42,689 bases of DNA. Origin: Nitriliruptorales bacterium (GTDB lineage Bacteria > Actinomycetota > Nitriliruptoria > Euzebyales > JAHELV01). This document shows positions 8,108 to 17,397 of this stretch, piece by piece (within the stretch, counting starts at the first letter, position 1; the number at the start of each line of letters is the position of its first letter). The stretch covers positions 58,119-100,807 of the forward strand of contig JAHELV010000007.1 of the NCBI GenBank assembly GCA_024644015.1. The letters are read 5' to 3'. Position numbers and translations under genes: made by a program. The notes below the pieces were generated by a model that was not told where the DNA came from, did no database searches, and saw only the letters and a program-made list of their open reading frames with translations.

Positions 8108-8905
8108 ATGGAGCTCGTCTACCCACCCGTGATCGCTTTCGCGCGGGCGGCCTTCGCGGTGATGAGGTGGCGGATCGGCGTATCCGGTGCCGGCCACGTC
8201 CCGGCCACCGGCCCGGGGGTGATCGCGGCAAACCATGTGGGTTATCTGGACTTCGCCTTCATCGGCTACGGCGCGATCGATCGCGACCGCCTCGTGCGGT
8301 TCATGGCCAAGCAGGAGGTGTTCGACCACGCGGTCTCGGGTCCGCTGATGCGCGGGATGCGCCACCTGCCGGTCGATCGCTTCGGCGGCGCGGTCGCCGC
8401 GATCGACACCGCGGTGGCGGCGCTCGGAGCGGGTGAGGTGATCGGGCTGTTCCCGGAGGGCACCATCAGCCGGTCGTTCGTGCCCGCCTCCGCCAAGACC
8501 GGCGCGGCGCGCATCGCGATGCGCGCCGGGGCGCCGCTGATTCCCAGCGGGGTCTGGGGCAGCCAGCGGCTGCTGACGAAGGGACGGCCACCGAACTGGC
8601 AGCGCAGGGTGCCCATCACCGTGGCGTTCGGCGCACCCGTCGACTACGACAGTGGAGACGACCCGGCCGACGTGACGGTCGAGCTGATGCGTCGCGTCAC
8701 GGCGCTCGTGGACGACGCAGCCGCGACATACCCCGACGCCCCCCGGGACGCCGCCGACCGCTGGTGGCTGCCCGCGCATCTCGGTGGCACCGCGCCGACC
8801 GTCGAGGAGGCGGACAGGATGGCCGAGCAGGAGCGCCAGGACCGCCTGGCGCGTCGACGCGAGGAACGGCGCCAGACACGGGAAGAGGATCGCTCGACGC
8901 CATAG
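8108..8905 (+). CDS. 1-acylglycerol-3-phosphate O-acyltransferase family protein (PlsC-like)
   Basis: A 265-residue membrane-associated acyltransferase, expected to move an acyl chain to lysophosphatidate or a related lipid acceptor. The catalytic HX4D is in NHVGYLD (about residues 42-48), and the glycerophosphate-binding block is FPEGTIS (about 117-123). A further block, APLIPSGVWG, corresponds to the conserved proline region. The C-terminal 40 residues are highly charged (Arg, Glu) and probably disordered. The ATG has GAGAGG about 8 nt upstream. It converges on aceE with a 59-bp gap that includes a weak GCCC-AAT-GGGC hairpin. A second PlsC paralogue lies at 25.1-25.8 kb. The family is secure; the acceptor is not known. 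Confidence 0.92.
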   Translation: MELVYPPVIAFARAAFAVMRWRIGVSGAGHVPATGPGVIAANHVGYLDFAFIGYGAIDRDRLVRFMAKQEVFDHAVSGPLMRGMRHLPVDRFGGAVAAIDTAVAALGAGEVIGLFPEGTISRSFVPASAKTGAARIAMRAGAPLIPSGVWGSQRLLTKGRPPNWQRRVPITVAFGAPVDYDSGDDPADVTVELMRRVTALVDDAAATYPDAPRDAADRWWLPAHLGGTAPTVEEADRMAEQERQDRLARRREERRQTREEDRSTP

Positions 8906-8964
8906 CGGCTCGTGCCCAATGGGCGGCGTGGAGGTACGCCCGGCGCTGGTGCGACCGCGCCGCC

Positions 8965-11670
8965 CTACATCTCGGGGTACGGCGACTCGGCACCCGCCAG
9001 CTCGTAGGTCGACAGCGCCTCGCTGACGATCTCGGGCTTGATCTCTCCGGCCGCGGCAAGCTCGGAGAGCACCGCGACGACGATGCTCTCGGCGTCGATC
9101 TGGAAGTGCCGGCGCAGTGCGGGGCGGGTGTCGGAACGTCCGAACCCGTCGGTGCCCAGCACCGCCAGCCGTCCCGGCACCCACGGCGCGACCAGCAGCG
9201 GCACCGCCTTCTGGTAGTCGGTGACGGCGACGAACGGCCCGGACGCGTCGCCGAGCACCTGGGTGACGACCGCCATCCGCGGTTCCGCGTCGGGGTGCAG
9301 GCGGTTGTGCTCGTCGACCGCCAGGCCGTCGCGGTGCAGCTGCACCCAACCCGGCACACTCCACAGATCCGCCGCGACGTCCCAGTCGTCGGCGAGCAGT
9401 TGCTGCGCCCGGATCGCGCCCGGCGCCGTGCTTCCGCTGGTCAGGATCTGCGCGCGATGGCCACGGTTGCCGTCAGCCGCTCGGAAGCGATAGATCCCGC
9501 GGACGATGTCGTCATCGTCGACGTCGTCGGGCATGGCCGGCTGCGGCACAGGCTCGTTGTACATCGTCACGTAGTACATGACGTCCTGCGGATCGTCGCC
9601 GAGCATGCGGTTGATGCCGTCCTCGACGATCGCCGCGATCTCGAAGGCGAACGAGGGGTCGTAGGTGATCACCGCAGGGTTGGTTGCGGCCATCAGGATC
9701 GAGTGTCCGTCCTCGTGCTGGAGGCCCTCCCCGTTGAGCGTCGTCCGTCCGGCCGTGGCCCCGAGAAGGAAGCCACGCGCCCGCTGGTCAGCCGCCTGCC
9801 ACATCAGGTCGGCGGTCCGCTGGAAGCCGAACATCGAGTAGAAGATGTAGAGCGGCAGCATGGGCTCGCCATGCGTGGCGTACGACGTGCCGACAGCGAT
9901 GAACGACGCCATCGAGCCGGCTTCGGTCAGGCCCTCGTGCAGGATCTGGCCGTCCGTGGCCTCCTTGTAGGACAGCAGCATCTCGCGGTCGACCGGGTCG
10001 TAGCGTTGCCCGACCGGCGAGTAGATCTTCTGCTTGGGAAACAGCGAATCCATGCCGAACGTGCGCGCTTCGTCGGGAATGATCGGTACGATCCGCGGCC
10101 CGAGCTCGCGATGCTTGAGCAGGTCCTTGAGGAGCCGGACGAAAGCCATGGTGGTCGCCACGTCCGACCCGCCCGAGCCGCCCCTGAGCGCTCCGTACGC
10201 GTCGTGGTCGGGCAGCGCGATGGTCCTGGCATCGGCGACCCGGATGGGGATCGGACCGCCGAGCTCCCGGCGCCGCTCCATCATGTAGCGCATCTCGTCG
10301 GACTCCGGTCCAGGGTGGTAGTACGGCGGAAGGTCTCCTTCAAGCTCTTCATCGGATATATCGAGGTGCAGGCGGTCCCGGAACTTCTTGAGCGCCTCCT
10401 GGGTCAGCTTCTTCATCTGGTGTGTCGCGTTGCGGGCCTCGAAGTCCGGGCCGAGCGTCCACCCCTTGATCGTGTGCGCCAGGATCACGGTGGGCTGGCC
10501 CTGGTGCTCGGTCGCCATCTTGAACGCCGAATAGACCTTCTGGTAGTCGTGGCCACCGCGATCAAGGACTGGTAGGTCCTCCTCCGTCATTCCGGACTCG
10601 TCGAGCAGCCGCCGGAGCTCGTCGGAGTTGAAGAAATGATCCTTGATGTAGTCGCCGCCGGATGTCGAATAGGTCTGGAACTGCCCGTCGGGCGTCTCGT
10701 TCATCTTCTCGACGAGTGCGCCGGTGTGGTCGTTGGCCAGCAGGCTGTCCCACTTGCGGCCCCAGACGACCTTGATGACGTTCCAGCCGGCCCCACGGAA
10801 GATGCTCTCGAGCTCCTGGATGATCTTGCCGTTGCCCCGCACGGGCCCGTCGAGCCGCTGCAGGTTGCAGTTCACCACCCATGTGAGATTGTCGAGCAGC
10901 TCGCGCGACGCGACACTCAACGCGCCCTGGGACTCCGGCTCGTCCATCTCACCGTCACCGATGAAGCACCACACACGCTGGTTGGCGGTGTCCTTGAAGC
11001 CCCGGTTGTGCAGATAGCGGTTGAACCGCGCCTGATAGATCGACGCGATGGGGCCAAGTCCCATCGACACCGTCGGGAACTCCCAGAACTCCGGCATCAG
11101 CCGTGGGTGCGGATAGCTCGCCAGGCCGCCGTCGGTCTGCTCCTGTCGGAACAGGTCGAGGCGGTCCTTGCCGATGCGGCCTTCGAGGTACGCCCGGGCA
11201 TACATCCCCGGCGAGGCGTGACCCTGGTAGAAGATCTGGTCGCCGCGATCCTCGTGGTCCTTCCCGCGGAAGAACCAGTTGTGGCCGACCTCGTACAGAG
11301 ACGCGGCGGACGCGTAGGTCGCGATGTGACCGCCGACGCCGACGTCGGGGCGCTGCGCACGCGTCACCATCACGGCGGCGTTCCAGCGGATGAATGAACG
11401 GATGCGACGCTCGGTTTCCTCATCACCGGGAAACTCGGGCTCGAGCTCCGGGGGTATGGTGTTGATGTAGTCGGTAGAGGTCAGTGCCGGAACGTTCACA
11501 CCTTGCGCCTTGGCCGCCTGCAGCGCGCGGGTGAGAAGGAACCGGGCGCGGTCGGTGCCCTCCTGATCGATGACCGCGTTGACCGACGCGATCCACTCGC
11601 GGGTCTCCGTCGGGTCGGTGTCGGGCAGCTGCGTCGGGATGCCATCGAGAATGGTGTCCGGGTCCTTCAT
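8965..11670 (-). CDS. aceE: pyruvate dehydrogenase E1 component, homodimeric type
   Basis: A 901-residue thiamine-diphosphate enzyme that decarboxylates pyruvate and feeds the acetyl group to E2. The ThDP/Mg signature [14 protein letters not shown] is at about residue 238, preceded by the [26 protein letters not shown] block (His near 115 and 130) that typifies AceE. Transketolase-type central and C-terminal domains follow ([36 protein letters not shown]). The frame extends to 11745, but the ATG at 11670 has GAGG 5 nt upstream and fits the family length (E. coli about 887). An ATG at 11697 is an alternative. No E2 or E3 gene lies nearby, as is usual in actinobacteria, where AceE works in a mixed PDH/ODH complex. 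Confidence 0.95.
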   Translation of the reverse strand: MKDPDTILDGIPTQLPDTDPTETREWIASVNAVIDQEGTDRARFLLTRALQAAKAQGVNVPALTSTDYINTIPPELEPEFPGDEETERRIRSFIRWNAAVMVTRAQRPDVGVGGHIATYASAASLYEVGHNWFFRGKDHEDRGDQIFYQGHASPGMYARAYLEGRIGKDRLDLFRQEQTDGGLASYPHPRLMPEFWEFPTVSMGLGPIASIYQARFNRYLHNRGFKDTANQRVWCFIGDGEMDEPESQGALSVASRELLDNLTWVVNCNLQRLDGPVRGNGKIIQELESIFRGAGWNVIKVVWGRKWDSLLANDHTGALVEKMNETPDGQFQTYSTSGGDYIKDHFFNSDELRRLLDESGMTEEDLPVLDRGGHDYQKVYSAFKMATEHQGQPTVILAHTIKGWTLGPDFEARNATHQMKKLTQEALKKFRDRLHLDISDEELEGDLPPYYHPGPESDEMRYMMERRRELGGPIPIRVADARTIALPDHDAYGALRGGSGGSDVATTMAFVRLLKDLLKHRELGPRIVPIIPDEARTFGMDSLFPKQKIYSPVGQRYDPVDREMLLSYKEATDGQILHEGLTEAGSMASFIAVGTSYATHGEPMLPLYIFYSMFGFQRTADLMWQAADQRARGFLLGATAGRTTLNGEGLQHEDGHSILMAATNPAVITYDPSFAFEIAAIVEDGINRMLGDDPQDVMYYVTMYNEPVPQPAMPDDVDDDDIVRGIYRFRAADGNRGHRAQILTSGSTAPGAIRAQQLLADDWDVAADLWSVPGWVQLHRDGLAVDEHNRLHPDAEPRMAVVTQVLGDASGPFVAVTDYQKAVPLLVAPWVPGRLAVLGTDGFGRSDTRPALRRHFQIDAESIVVAVLSELAAAGEIKPEIVSEALSTYELAGAESPYPEM

Positions 11671-11816
11671 CGCAACCTCACTCGCCTTGCCGGCCATGAC
11701 GGCGTGTCCGTTCACTGATGTGTACCGCGCTGCACGCCTGCGCACGCATCAATCTGCGTTTTACGGTCGAGCCGCGACGTCCAGCGCCCCGTCGACACCG
11801 GGTCCCGCACCGACGG

Positions 11817-12440
11817 CTATGCGGTGACACCCGAACCACCCCAGCCGCCGACGAAGGCGGACTGTTGGACCGGACGCCGCCGGCGCGGTGCCCGTTCACG
11901 CTCGCGACGTCTGTCGTCGAGCAGGTCGATCGGACCGGGATGACCCAGAGCGATGAACGCGACCGGGTCCATACGGTCGGGGATGGCGAAGCGCACGCGC
12001 GCCAGCGCGCTGTCGAACCCCGCCATCTGATGGGCGACCAGACCGTCGGACACCGCCTGAATGCACAGTGACAGCGAGGCCGCACCAACGTCGTGCAGCG
12101 CGCGGGGGTTGAGGTCGTCGCTGTCGGGCCAGTAGCGGTCGACGAGGCTGAGCAGCAACACGGGCGCACGATACGCCCACGCGTTGCCGCGCGACAGACA
12201 GGCGCGCGCCCGGTCTAGCGCCTGCGGCACGCTCGCATCGAACACCAAGTAGCGCCACGGCTGGGCGTTCCCTGATGACGGCGCCCACCGGGCGGCTTCG
12301 AGCACGGTCGTCACCTGCGCCCGTGACACCGCTCGCGACGGGTCGATGGCTCGGGCGCTCCACCGCTGTGCCAGGACCTTCAGGATCGGCCGGTCGGTGA
12401 CCGCCGGCCTGGCGGCGGGCGTCATCGTGTCGGCAGTCAC
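11817..12440 (-). CDS. nitroreductase family protein
   Basis: An FMN-dependent oxidoreductase of the nitroreductase fold, about 207 residues. The FMN phosphate-binding RxSxR near the start (QRWSARAIDPSR), the AARWAPSSGNAQPWRYLVF block and the C-terminal FIALGHPG segment identify the family. The physiological substrate cannot be told; many members reduce quinones, nitroaromatics or enones using NAD(P)H. The C-terminus after DLLDDRRRERE is Arg-rich and then Gly/Trp-containing, longer than usual. The frame opens at a GTG at 12458; the GTG at 12440 has GAGG about 6 nt upstream and is preferred. It lies 48-66 bp downstream of the binding-protein gene on the same strand and may be co-transcribed. 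Confidence 0.88.
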   Translation of the reverse strand: MTADTMTPAARPAVTDRPILKVLAQRWSARAIDPSRAVSRAQVTTVLEAARWAPSSGNAQPWRYLVFDASVPQALDRARACLSRGNAWAYRAPVLLLSLVDRYWPDSDDLNPRALHDVGAASLSLCIQAVSDGLVAHQMAGFDSALARVRFAIPDRMDPVAFIALGHPGPIDLLDDRRRERERAPRRRRPVQQSAFVGGWGGSGVTA

Positions 12441-12506
12441 GGGCACCTCGTCGGGCACGGTGTTCTCGATGGTTGGCGAGTCAGCCTGACTCGCGATGGT
12501 CCGCGG

Positions 12507-13451
12507 CTATGGCGCGGGCGTCGTGTCACCCTCGTCGAGCTCATCCATGAACTCGCCTGCGACGTCGGCGGGATCGGCGCCTGCAACGACGCGGCCGTTC
12601 AGGCGCGCGAGGGTCGCGGTGTCGAGCGCAGCGGTCAACCGGCCCAGCGCCCGGACGACCTCCGACCGGTCCGCGGGCGATTCGACGCGAGCGACCGGCG
12701 CGACGACGAAGGCGGGGAACACCCGCAGCTCATCGGAGAGGGGCACGAGATCAGCTGCGTACGCGGCGCCCGACGTCGCGGTGGCCAGACCGGCGAAGCA
12801 CTCGCCGTTGCGTACGCCGGCGATCGCGTCGTCCTCGTTCGTCGCCTTCCTGGGCATGCCGCTCGTGTCGATGCCGTACTCGGCCGCGAGCGCCGGCAAC
12901 CCGTCGACCCGCACGATGAAGTCGGCGTCGGCGCACAGCGTACGTCGACCGCTCGAGAGCTCCCCCGCGAGCCACCCGAGGTCGCGACGGTCGTCGGGCG
13001 CCGGTAGGTCGGCCCGGCGCACGACAAGGGCGAACGTGGCGTTGGCATCAGTCGCGTCCAGCCACCGCAGACCCTGGTCGCGGTCAGCCTCGCGGACCCG
13101 CTCCCACGACTCCAGGGGGTCGGCTGGCGGCGCCGCCTCGCGGAGCCCGAGCGACCACGCGGACCCGGTGTAATCCCAGAAGAGGTCGATCTGGTCGGCG
13201 AGCGCTTGCCGGCGAAGCCCGCGCGTACCGCCGAGATCGGCGTGGATCTCCACCGGCGTGCCCGACCGCTGCAATGCCTCCTGTGCCAGCGCGCCCAGCA
13301 TGCGCTGCTCGTCGGTGGAGCCCACGCCGATGACCACAACGGGAGTCGCCCGTGCCCCCGTGTACGCCGACACCGCGACGCCCGCCACGACGAGTACCAC
13401 GACGGCGGCAACCAGCCATCGCGAGACGCGGGCGCGCGTGCGGACTGTCAT
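12507..13451 (-). CDS. osmoprotectant-type ABC transporter substrate-binding protein (OpuAC/ProX-like), orphan
   Basis: A 314-residue exported protein of the glycine betaine/choline binding family. An N-terminal membrane anchor or signal (about residues 12-33) lacks a lipobox Cys, so the protein may stay anchored by an uncleaved helix. Family features are VVVIGVGSTDEQRMLGAL, HADLGGTRGLRRQALADQIDLFWDYTG (about 70-96) and a C-terminal LGRLTAALDTATLARLNGRV segment where these proteins end with repeated domain-closing helices. No permease or ATPase gene is near. Neighbours on the same strand are an unknown protein and a zinc-ribbon membrane protein upstream and a nitroreductase downstream. It may serve a distant transporter or act as a sensor; the ligand is unproven. 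Confidence 0.82.
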   Translation of the reverse strand: MTVRTRARVSRWLVAAVVVLVVAGVAVSAYTGARATPVVVIGVGSTDEQRMLGALAQEALQRSGTPVEIHADLGGTRGLRRQALADQIDLFWDYTGSAWSLGLREAAPPADPLESWERVREADRDQGLRWLDATDANATFALVVRRADLPAPDDRRDLGWLAGELSSGRRTLCADADFIVRVDGLPALAAEYGIDTSGMPRKATNEDDAIAGVRNGECFAGLATATSGAAYAADLVPLSDELRVFPAFVVAPVARVESPADRSEVVRALGRLTAALDTATLARLNGRVVAGADPADVAGEFMDELDEGDTTPAP

Positions 13452-13480
13452 CGCACCGAACGGCAGCGCGACACCAGAGC

Positions 13481-13816
13481 TCAGAGCACCGGGTCCAACA
13501 GGTCCAACCGCGACAGCCGCAGCTCGAGCCGCTCGAGCTCACTGGCGACCGCGCCGGCGTCGCGCGCGATCCGGGTGTCGTGCTGCGGATAGAGGATCTG
13601 CATGCTGGTCTCCGCGGCGCCGATCTGCCAGCCCACCGCAGCGACGTACTCCCCGAGCTCGAACTCCCACGTGAACAGCGCCTGTGTGCCGTCGTCGTGG
13701 ACCCACTGGGTCAGGTAGTGATTGGGCCGTCTCGCGTACTGCACGACCCCCCGTCGATCCCGCCCGGCGACACCAAAGCCGAGCGCGGCCAGGTCCTCAG
13801 CGAAGTCATCTGTCAT
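13481..13816 (-). CDS. hypothetical protein
   Basis: A 111-residue soluble acidic protein that I do not recognise. It has no signal peptide or membrane segment. The middle reads like a small beta-rich fold (GVVQYARRPNHYLTQWVHDD, then ALFTWEFELGEYVAAVGW), and it ends in an amphipathic helix rich in Glu, Leu and Arg (ASELERLELRLSRLDLLD). The ATG at 13816 is used; a GTG at 13846 adds ten residues, and neither has a clear Shine-Dalgarno. It sits between the zinc-ribbon gene and the binding-protein gene with gaps of about 50 and 29 bp, so it is probably in their transcript. The coding call rests on context and codon bias. Confidence 0.65.
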   Translation of the reverse strand: MTDDFAEDLAALGFGVAGRDRRGVVQYARRPNHYLTQWVHDDGTQALFTWEFELGEYVAAVGWQIGAAETSMQILYPQHDTRIARDAGAVASELERLELRLSRLDLLDPVL

Positions 13817-13866
13817 GCGGTCAACAGTACGCGTGACTTCGGCCACGGACCAGCGGCCGCCGCAGG

Positions 13867-14742
13867 CTACGGCGGGGTCGCCGCCGACGGGCTGTTCACC
13901 AGCGCCTCGACCTCGCTGAGCGCGGTCCGGTTGGCATCACCGTACACGCTCTTGATCTTGATGCGGATCCGCTTCGACACCGGGGGATCGACCATGTCGA
14001 CGCGGAAGTTGGCATCGACATCCGGGAACACAGCCGTGTACCGCTTGCGCGCGTCCGGGAACGAAATCAGTACGTCTCGCACACGGTTCGTCGAGGCGAA
14101 GCTGCTGTCGTCGCGCTGGTCACCGTTCCACACGAGGAGGTGGTCGATCTTCGCTGCCTTGTCCAGCCGAAGCTCAACCCACTCGTCCTCGGCATCCCCT
14201 TCGACCAGCCACGCCGTGGCAGGGTCGCCATCTACCAGGCCACGTTGGACGCTCGCCGTCGCAGCCGAACCGGAGGACCGCACCTCGGTGACACCCGCCT
14301 GCACCATCGGCGAGACAGCAGTCGCGTCGCCGTCAGAGCTGAATGGACCCACGCCACGCGACGCCAACAGGACGACGGCCACCGCAACGACGGCAACGCC
14401 GGCCACCACGGTGATCAACCCGAGCCATGGTGCAGGCTCGGGTTGCGTCGGCGTGACCTGGTCCGATGTCGGCGTGACGTCCGCCGGCAGCTCATCATCG
14501 CCGCGGTCAGCGAACGTTTCGCCGCACCGTGCACACTGCCACCGTGCCGCCGAGTTCGGTGCACCGCATTTGGGACACGCCAGCAGCCGGATCTCCTGCA
14601 GCGCCAGCCACGCGTTGGTGTTGCGTTCGGGTCGAGCACGCTCCCTGACCGCAACCGCGGACATCGCCGGCACCAGAGGCTGGCCGCAGGACACGCAGTA
14701 CTGTCCTCCCGCCGATGTCACGCCGCAGGCCTGGCAGCTCAT
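13867..14742 (-). CDS. zinc-ribbon membrane protein with discoidin-like C-terminal domain
   Basis: A 291-residue protein with two CxxC-CxxC zinc ribbons near the N-terminus (Cys3/6/16/19 and Cys56/59/70/73), an acidic Pro/Thr linker, one membrane helix (about 106-127), and a roughly 155-residue outer domain. That domain has the pattern of discoidin / NADase-type glycan-binding folds: a LVDGDPATAWLVEG segment, WVELRLDKAAKIDHLLVWNGDQ, then strands ending in RIRIKIKSVYGD. The predicted topology puts the ribbons in the cytoplasm and the putative carbohydrate-binding domain outside. No catalytic motif is visible. It is first in a probable minus-strand operon with the two genes downstream, behind a 344-bp regulatory-looking gap. 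A surface-sensing role is a guess. Confidence 0.8.
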   Translation of the reverse strand: MSCQACGVTSAGGQYCVSCGQPLVPAMSAVAVRERARPERNTNAWLALQEIRLLACPKCGAPNSAARWQCARCGETFADRGDDELPADVTPTSDQVTPTQPEPAPWLGLITVVAGVAVVAVAVVLLASRGVGPFSSDGDATAVSPMVQAGVTEVRSSGSAATASVQRGLVDGDPATAWLVEGDAEDEWVELRLDKAAKIDHLLVWNGDQRDDSSFASTNRVRDVLISFPDARKRYTAVFPDVDANFRVDMVDPPVSKRIRIKIKSVYGDANRTALSEVEALVNSPSAATPP

Positions 14743-15086
14743 CGAACGCCCTGAGGAGTCAGCAGACCGGCGCGTACGTGACGCACGACCTTATCATCGT
14801 CCGGTGTCGGCATTACGCTCTGTGAACACCATCCTCACACCGAGCTTTCGGTAACGCAAAGTGGCCAGCACGCTAACACTGTTGCACGTTCGTTCCAGAA
14901 AGTCACGCGTCGTGCACATTTTCGTGGATGCGACCGGTTCGCACTCCACAGGATGCACATGGTATCGATTGCAGACGTCACGTTGCGTAGCTTCGTCCGT
15001 CCGATTGACCGGTCAATTGTCACGCACCGCTCACCACGTCACACGCCTCAGTACATCCGACGGCACGCGACCTCATCATGCTGCTG
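14743..15086. other. 344-bp gene-free gap, less GC-rich than its surroundings
   Basis: No convincing gene is visible. It separates the photolyase 3' end from the zinc-ribbon gene 5' end, both on the minus strand. Base composition is visibly less GC-rich than the flanking genes. It contains a perfect 14-bp palindrome (15004-15017). The 62-codon minus-strand open frame at 14835-15023 has composition unlike neighbouring proteins and no ribosome site. Confidence 0.6.
15004..15017. promoter_or_regulatory. perfect 14-bp palindrome ATTGACCGGTCAAT
   Basis: ATTGACC-GGTCAAT is self-complementary with no spacer. It lies in the long gap, about 262 bp upstream of the zinc-ribbon gene start. It includes TTGACC, a -35-like hexamer on both strands. 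It is a plausible dimeric repressor site; the regulator is unknown. Confidence 0.45.
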
Positions 15087-16583
15087 TCAGGTTCCGCCCA
15101 CGTCAGTTCGGAACTCCGCAGCCCGCCTTCTGATCGCACGACGCTCAGTCGCGTCGAAGCGGTCAAGAGTAGACAGTATCGGCCGGACGCGTCGATTGCC
15201 GTCGAGGCGCCTGCGATGACGCGACATGAAGTCCCAATACAGCGCGTTGAACGGACACGCCTGTTCACCGGTCCGGGCGGACCGGTCGTATGCGCAGTCC
15301 CCGCAGTACGTGGTCATGCGGTTGATGTAGTTCGCGGACGCCGCGTAGGGCTTGGAGGCCATCAGGCCACCATCGGCCCATTGGCTCATCCCGATCACGT
15401 TGGGAACCATGACCCAGTCGTGGGCGTCGACGTACATGCTGTGGAACCACTCGGTCAGCTCGTGCGGATCGACGCCGGCGAGCAACGCGAAGTTGCCGAG
15501 CAGCATCAACCGCGGGATGTGGTGCGTCCATGCCCGTTCGAGGACATCGCGCACCGTCGACGCCAGACAGTGCATCCGCGTGTCCGCGTCCCAGAAGAAC
15601 GCCGGCACCGCGCCGTCGTGGCCCAGGTGGTTGTCGTCACGCCACGCCGGCATCCGCCACCAGTACAGCCCCCACACGTACTCCCGCCAGCCGCAGACCT
15701 GCCGCAGGAAGCCCTCGTACGAGTTCAACGGTCCGCCGCTGCTGCGGTACCGCCGGTCCAACCGATCACAGATCTCGCCGGGTCGGAGCAGCCCGAGGTT
15801 CATGGGTGGCGACAGCACCGAGTGCCACAGGTGCGGAGCCCCGGCGACGACGGCGTCCTCGAGCGGGCCGAAGCCGTCGAGCCGGCGGTCGAAGAAGTCC
15901 CGAAGCGCCCGCAGCGCCTCGGTCCGCGTTGCTGGATACCGGCGCGGACCGGGCTGCCCGTACAGCTCGAGACCGAGCTCGGACTCCAGCCGCTCGAGAT
16001 CGGCACGCACCCCGGCGTCGATCTCGTCCTCGCGCGGTTGGTACACGTGCGGCGGGTCGACGCCGCCGCGGGGTGGGCGCTCGCGGTTGTCCTCGTCGAA
16101 GTTCCAACGCCCACCGATGGGCTGGCCGCCGTCCATCAGCCAGCCGTGCTCGCTTCGCACCATGCGGTAGAACGACTCGAGAACCAGCGACCCACGACCG
16201 TCGGCCCAATCGGCGAACGCCTCGGCCCCGATGATGAACGCGTCGTTGGGCACCTGCTCGACGCCCCAGGCGTCCAGCGACTGCCGCAGATCCCACGACG
16301 ACGGCGCCATGACGACCAGGGCGTCGGGATCGGTGTCGCCGAGCCCCTCGCGCAGCGTCCGCCCCCGGCGGTAGTCGACGTCGAACCCGGCGTCGCGCAA
16401 CTCCTCGGCGAAGTGCCGCATCGCCGACAACACGTAGGCGAGCTTCTGACGGTGCCACGGTCGTTGGCGCAGCTTGGCGTCGGATTCGACCATGACGACG
16501 CGGTCACGGGCCGGCTCGGCCCGCGCGATGGCCCCCGTACCGCGGTGCAGCTGGTCGCCGAGTACCAGCACGGTGCGTCCCAC
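15087..16583 (-). CDS. iron-sulfur (6-4) photolyase-type protein (FeS-BCP / PhrB family)
   Basis: A 498-residue flavoprotein of the deoxyribodipyrimidine photolyase-related family, expected to repair UV (6-4) photoproducts with light. The N-terminal Rossmann-like part starts GRTVLVLGDQLHRG. Four cysteines at about residues 339, 427, 430 and 443 have the spacing 88-3-13, identical to the [4Fe-4S] ligands I recall for Agrobacterium PhrB (350, 438, 441, 454). The HHIPR motif (about 354-358) matches the family's HHxxR with the same 15-residue offset from the first Cys. The frame opens at 16682, but the GTG at 16583 has GGGGAG about 8 nt upstream and starts exactly at the conserved block. It diverges from a methyltransferase gene with a 58-bp gap. 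Confidence 0.92.
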   Translation of the reverse strand: MGRTVLVLGDQLHRGTGAIARAEPARDRVVMVESDAKLRQRPWHRQKLAYVLSAMRHFAEELRDAGFDVDYRRGRTLREGLGDTDPDALVVMAPSSWDLRQSLDAWGVEQVPNDAFIIGAEAFADWADGRGSLVLESFYRMVRSEHGWLMDGGQPIGGRWNFDEDNRERPPRGGVDPPHVYQPREDEIDAGVRADLERLESELGLELYGQPGPRRYPATRTEALRALRDFFDRRLDGFGPLEDAVVAGAPHLWHSVLSPPMNLGLLRPGEICDRLDRRYRSSGGPLNSYEGFLRQVCGWREYVWGLYWWRMPAWRDDNHLGHDGAVPAFFWDADTRMHCLASTVRDVLERAWTHHIPRLMLLGNFALLAGVDPHELTEWFHSMYVDAHDWVMVPNVIGMSQWADGGLMASKPYAASANYINRMTTYCGDCAYDRSARTGEQACPFNALYWDFMSRHRRRLDGNRRVRPILSTLDRFDATERRAIRRRAAEFRTDVGGT

Positions 16584-16641
16584 GTCGTTGCTCCCCTTTG
16601 CCGCTCGGCATACTGCTGAGAAAGCGCCCGAGGGGTTTCGC

Positions 16642-17397
16642 GTGACCGTCCACCGCCAGGCCGCCGTCGGCTTCCAGCGCACGGCGGAGCTCTACGAGCG
16701 CAGCCGGCCAGGCTACCCTGCCCGGCTCGTGCGGTGGCTGGTCGAGCGTACGGGCATCGGGCCCGACCGGATCGTCGTCGACCTGGCCGCCGGAACCGGG
16801 AAGCTGACCCGCCTGCTGTATGACACCGGCGCGACGGTCATCGCGGTCGAGCCGGTGGCCGCGATGCTCGGCGTGTTGCGGACGGCGACCGCCGGCCGCG
16901 TGCCCGCCGTCGCCGCCACCGCCCAGGCGCTGCCGTTCGCCGCAAGATGTGTCGACGCGATCACCGTCGCGCAGGCGTTCCACTGGTTCGCGACGCCGGA
17001 TGCGCTCGGCGAGATGGCCCGCGTGCTGCGCCCCGACGGACACATCGCGCTCGTCTGGAACCGCCGGCTGCTCGACGATCCACTGCAGGCGGAGCTGTCG
17101 ACGATCCTCGACCCGTACCGCGGGGACACGCCGTCGCACCATGACGACCGGTGGCGCCAGGTGATCGACAACGGCCGGCTGATGGTCGCCGATGACCGCT
17201 TCGAAGTGGAGAACGTGCAGGCGCTCGACATCGACGGCCTCGTCGAGCGGGTGACCTCGACGAGCTTCATCGCGAGCCTGCCCGACGACGCGCGCCGCCG
17301 CGTCGAGGCCCGCGTTCGCGGGCTGGAGGACAGGTTCGGTCCCGCGCCGGTAGTGCGGTACCGCTGCGAGGCCCACCTGCTCACGCCGTCGGGATGA
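16642..17397 (+). CDS. class I SAM-dependent methyltransferase
   Basis: A 251-residue cytoplasmic methyltransferase. SAM motif I is VVDLAAGTGKLTRLL (about residues 38-52), followed by the acidic turn of motif II (VIAVEPVAAML), AQALPFAARCVDAITVAQAFHWF (motif III/IV region) and ARVLRPDGHIALVWN (motif VI). It resembles the widespread class I proteins that begin FQRTAELYERSRPGYP. The methyl acceptor is unknown. The GTG at 16642 has AGGGG about 7 nt upstream; the longer open frame to 16474 runs into the photolyase gene. The last 17 bp overlap the convergent aldolase gene. A shared divergent promoter with the photolyase is likely from spacing. Confidence 0.9.
   Translation: MTVHRQAAVGFQRTAELYERSRPGYPARLVRWLVERTGIGPDRIVVDLAAGTGKLTRLLYDTGATVIAVEPVAAMLGVLRTATAGRVPAVAATAQALPFAARCVDAITVAQAFHWFATPDALGEMARVLRPDGHIALVWNRRLLDDPLQAELSTILDPYRGDTPSHHDDRWRQVIDNGRLMVADDRFEVENVQALDIDGLVERVTSTSFIASLPDDARRRVEARVRGLEDRFGPAPVVRYRCEAHLLTPSG

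Noticed and set aside
8764-10575. 603-codon plus-strand open frame over the 3' half of aceE
   Set aside because: Shadow of aceE; the aceE frame carries the ThDP motifs.
14835-15023. 62-codon minus-strand frame in the long intergenic gap
   Set aside because: No ribosome site, Cys- and Trp-rich composition unlike neighbours, and no repeat or motif. The gap looks regulatory.
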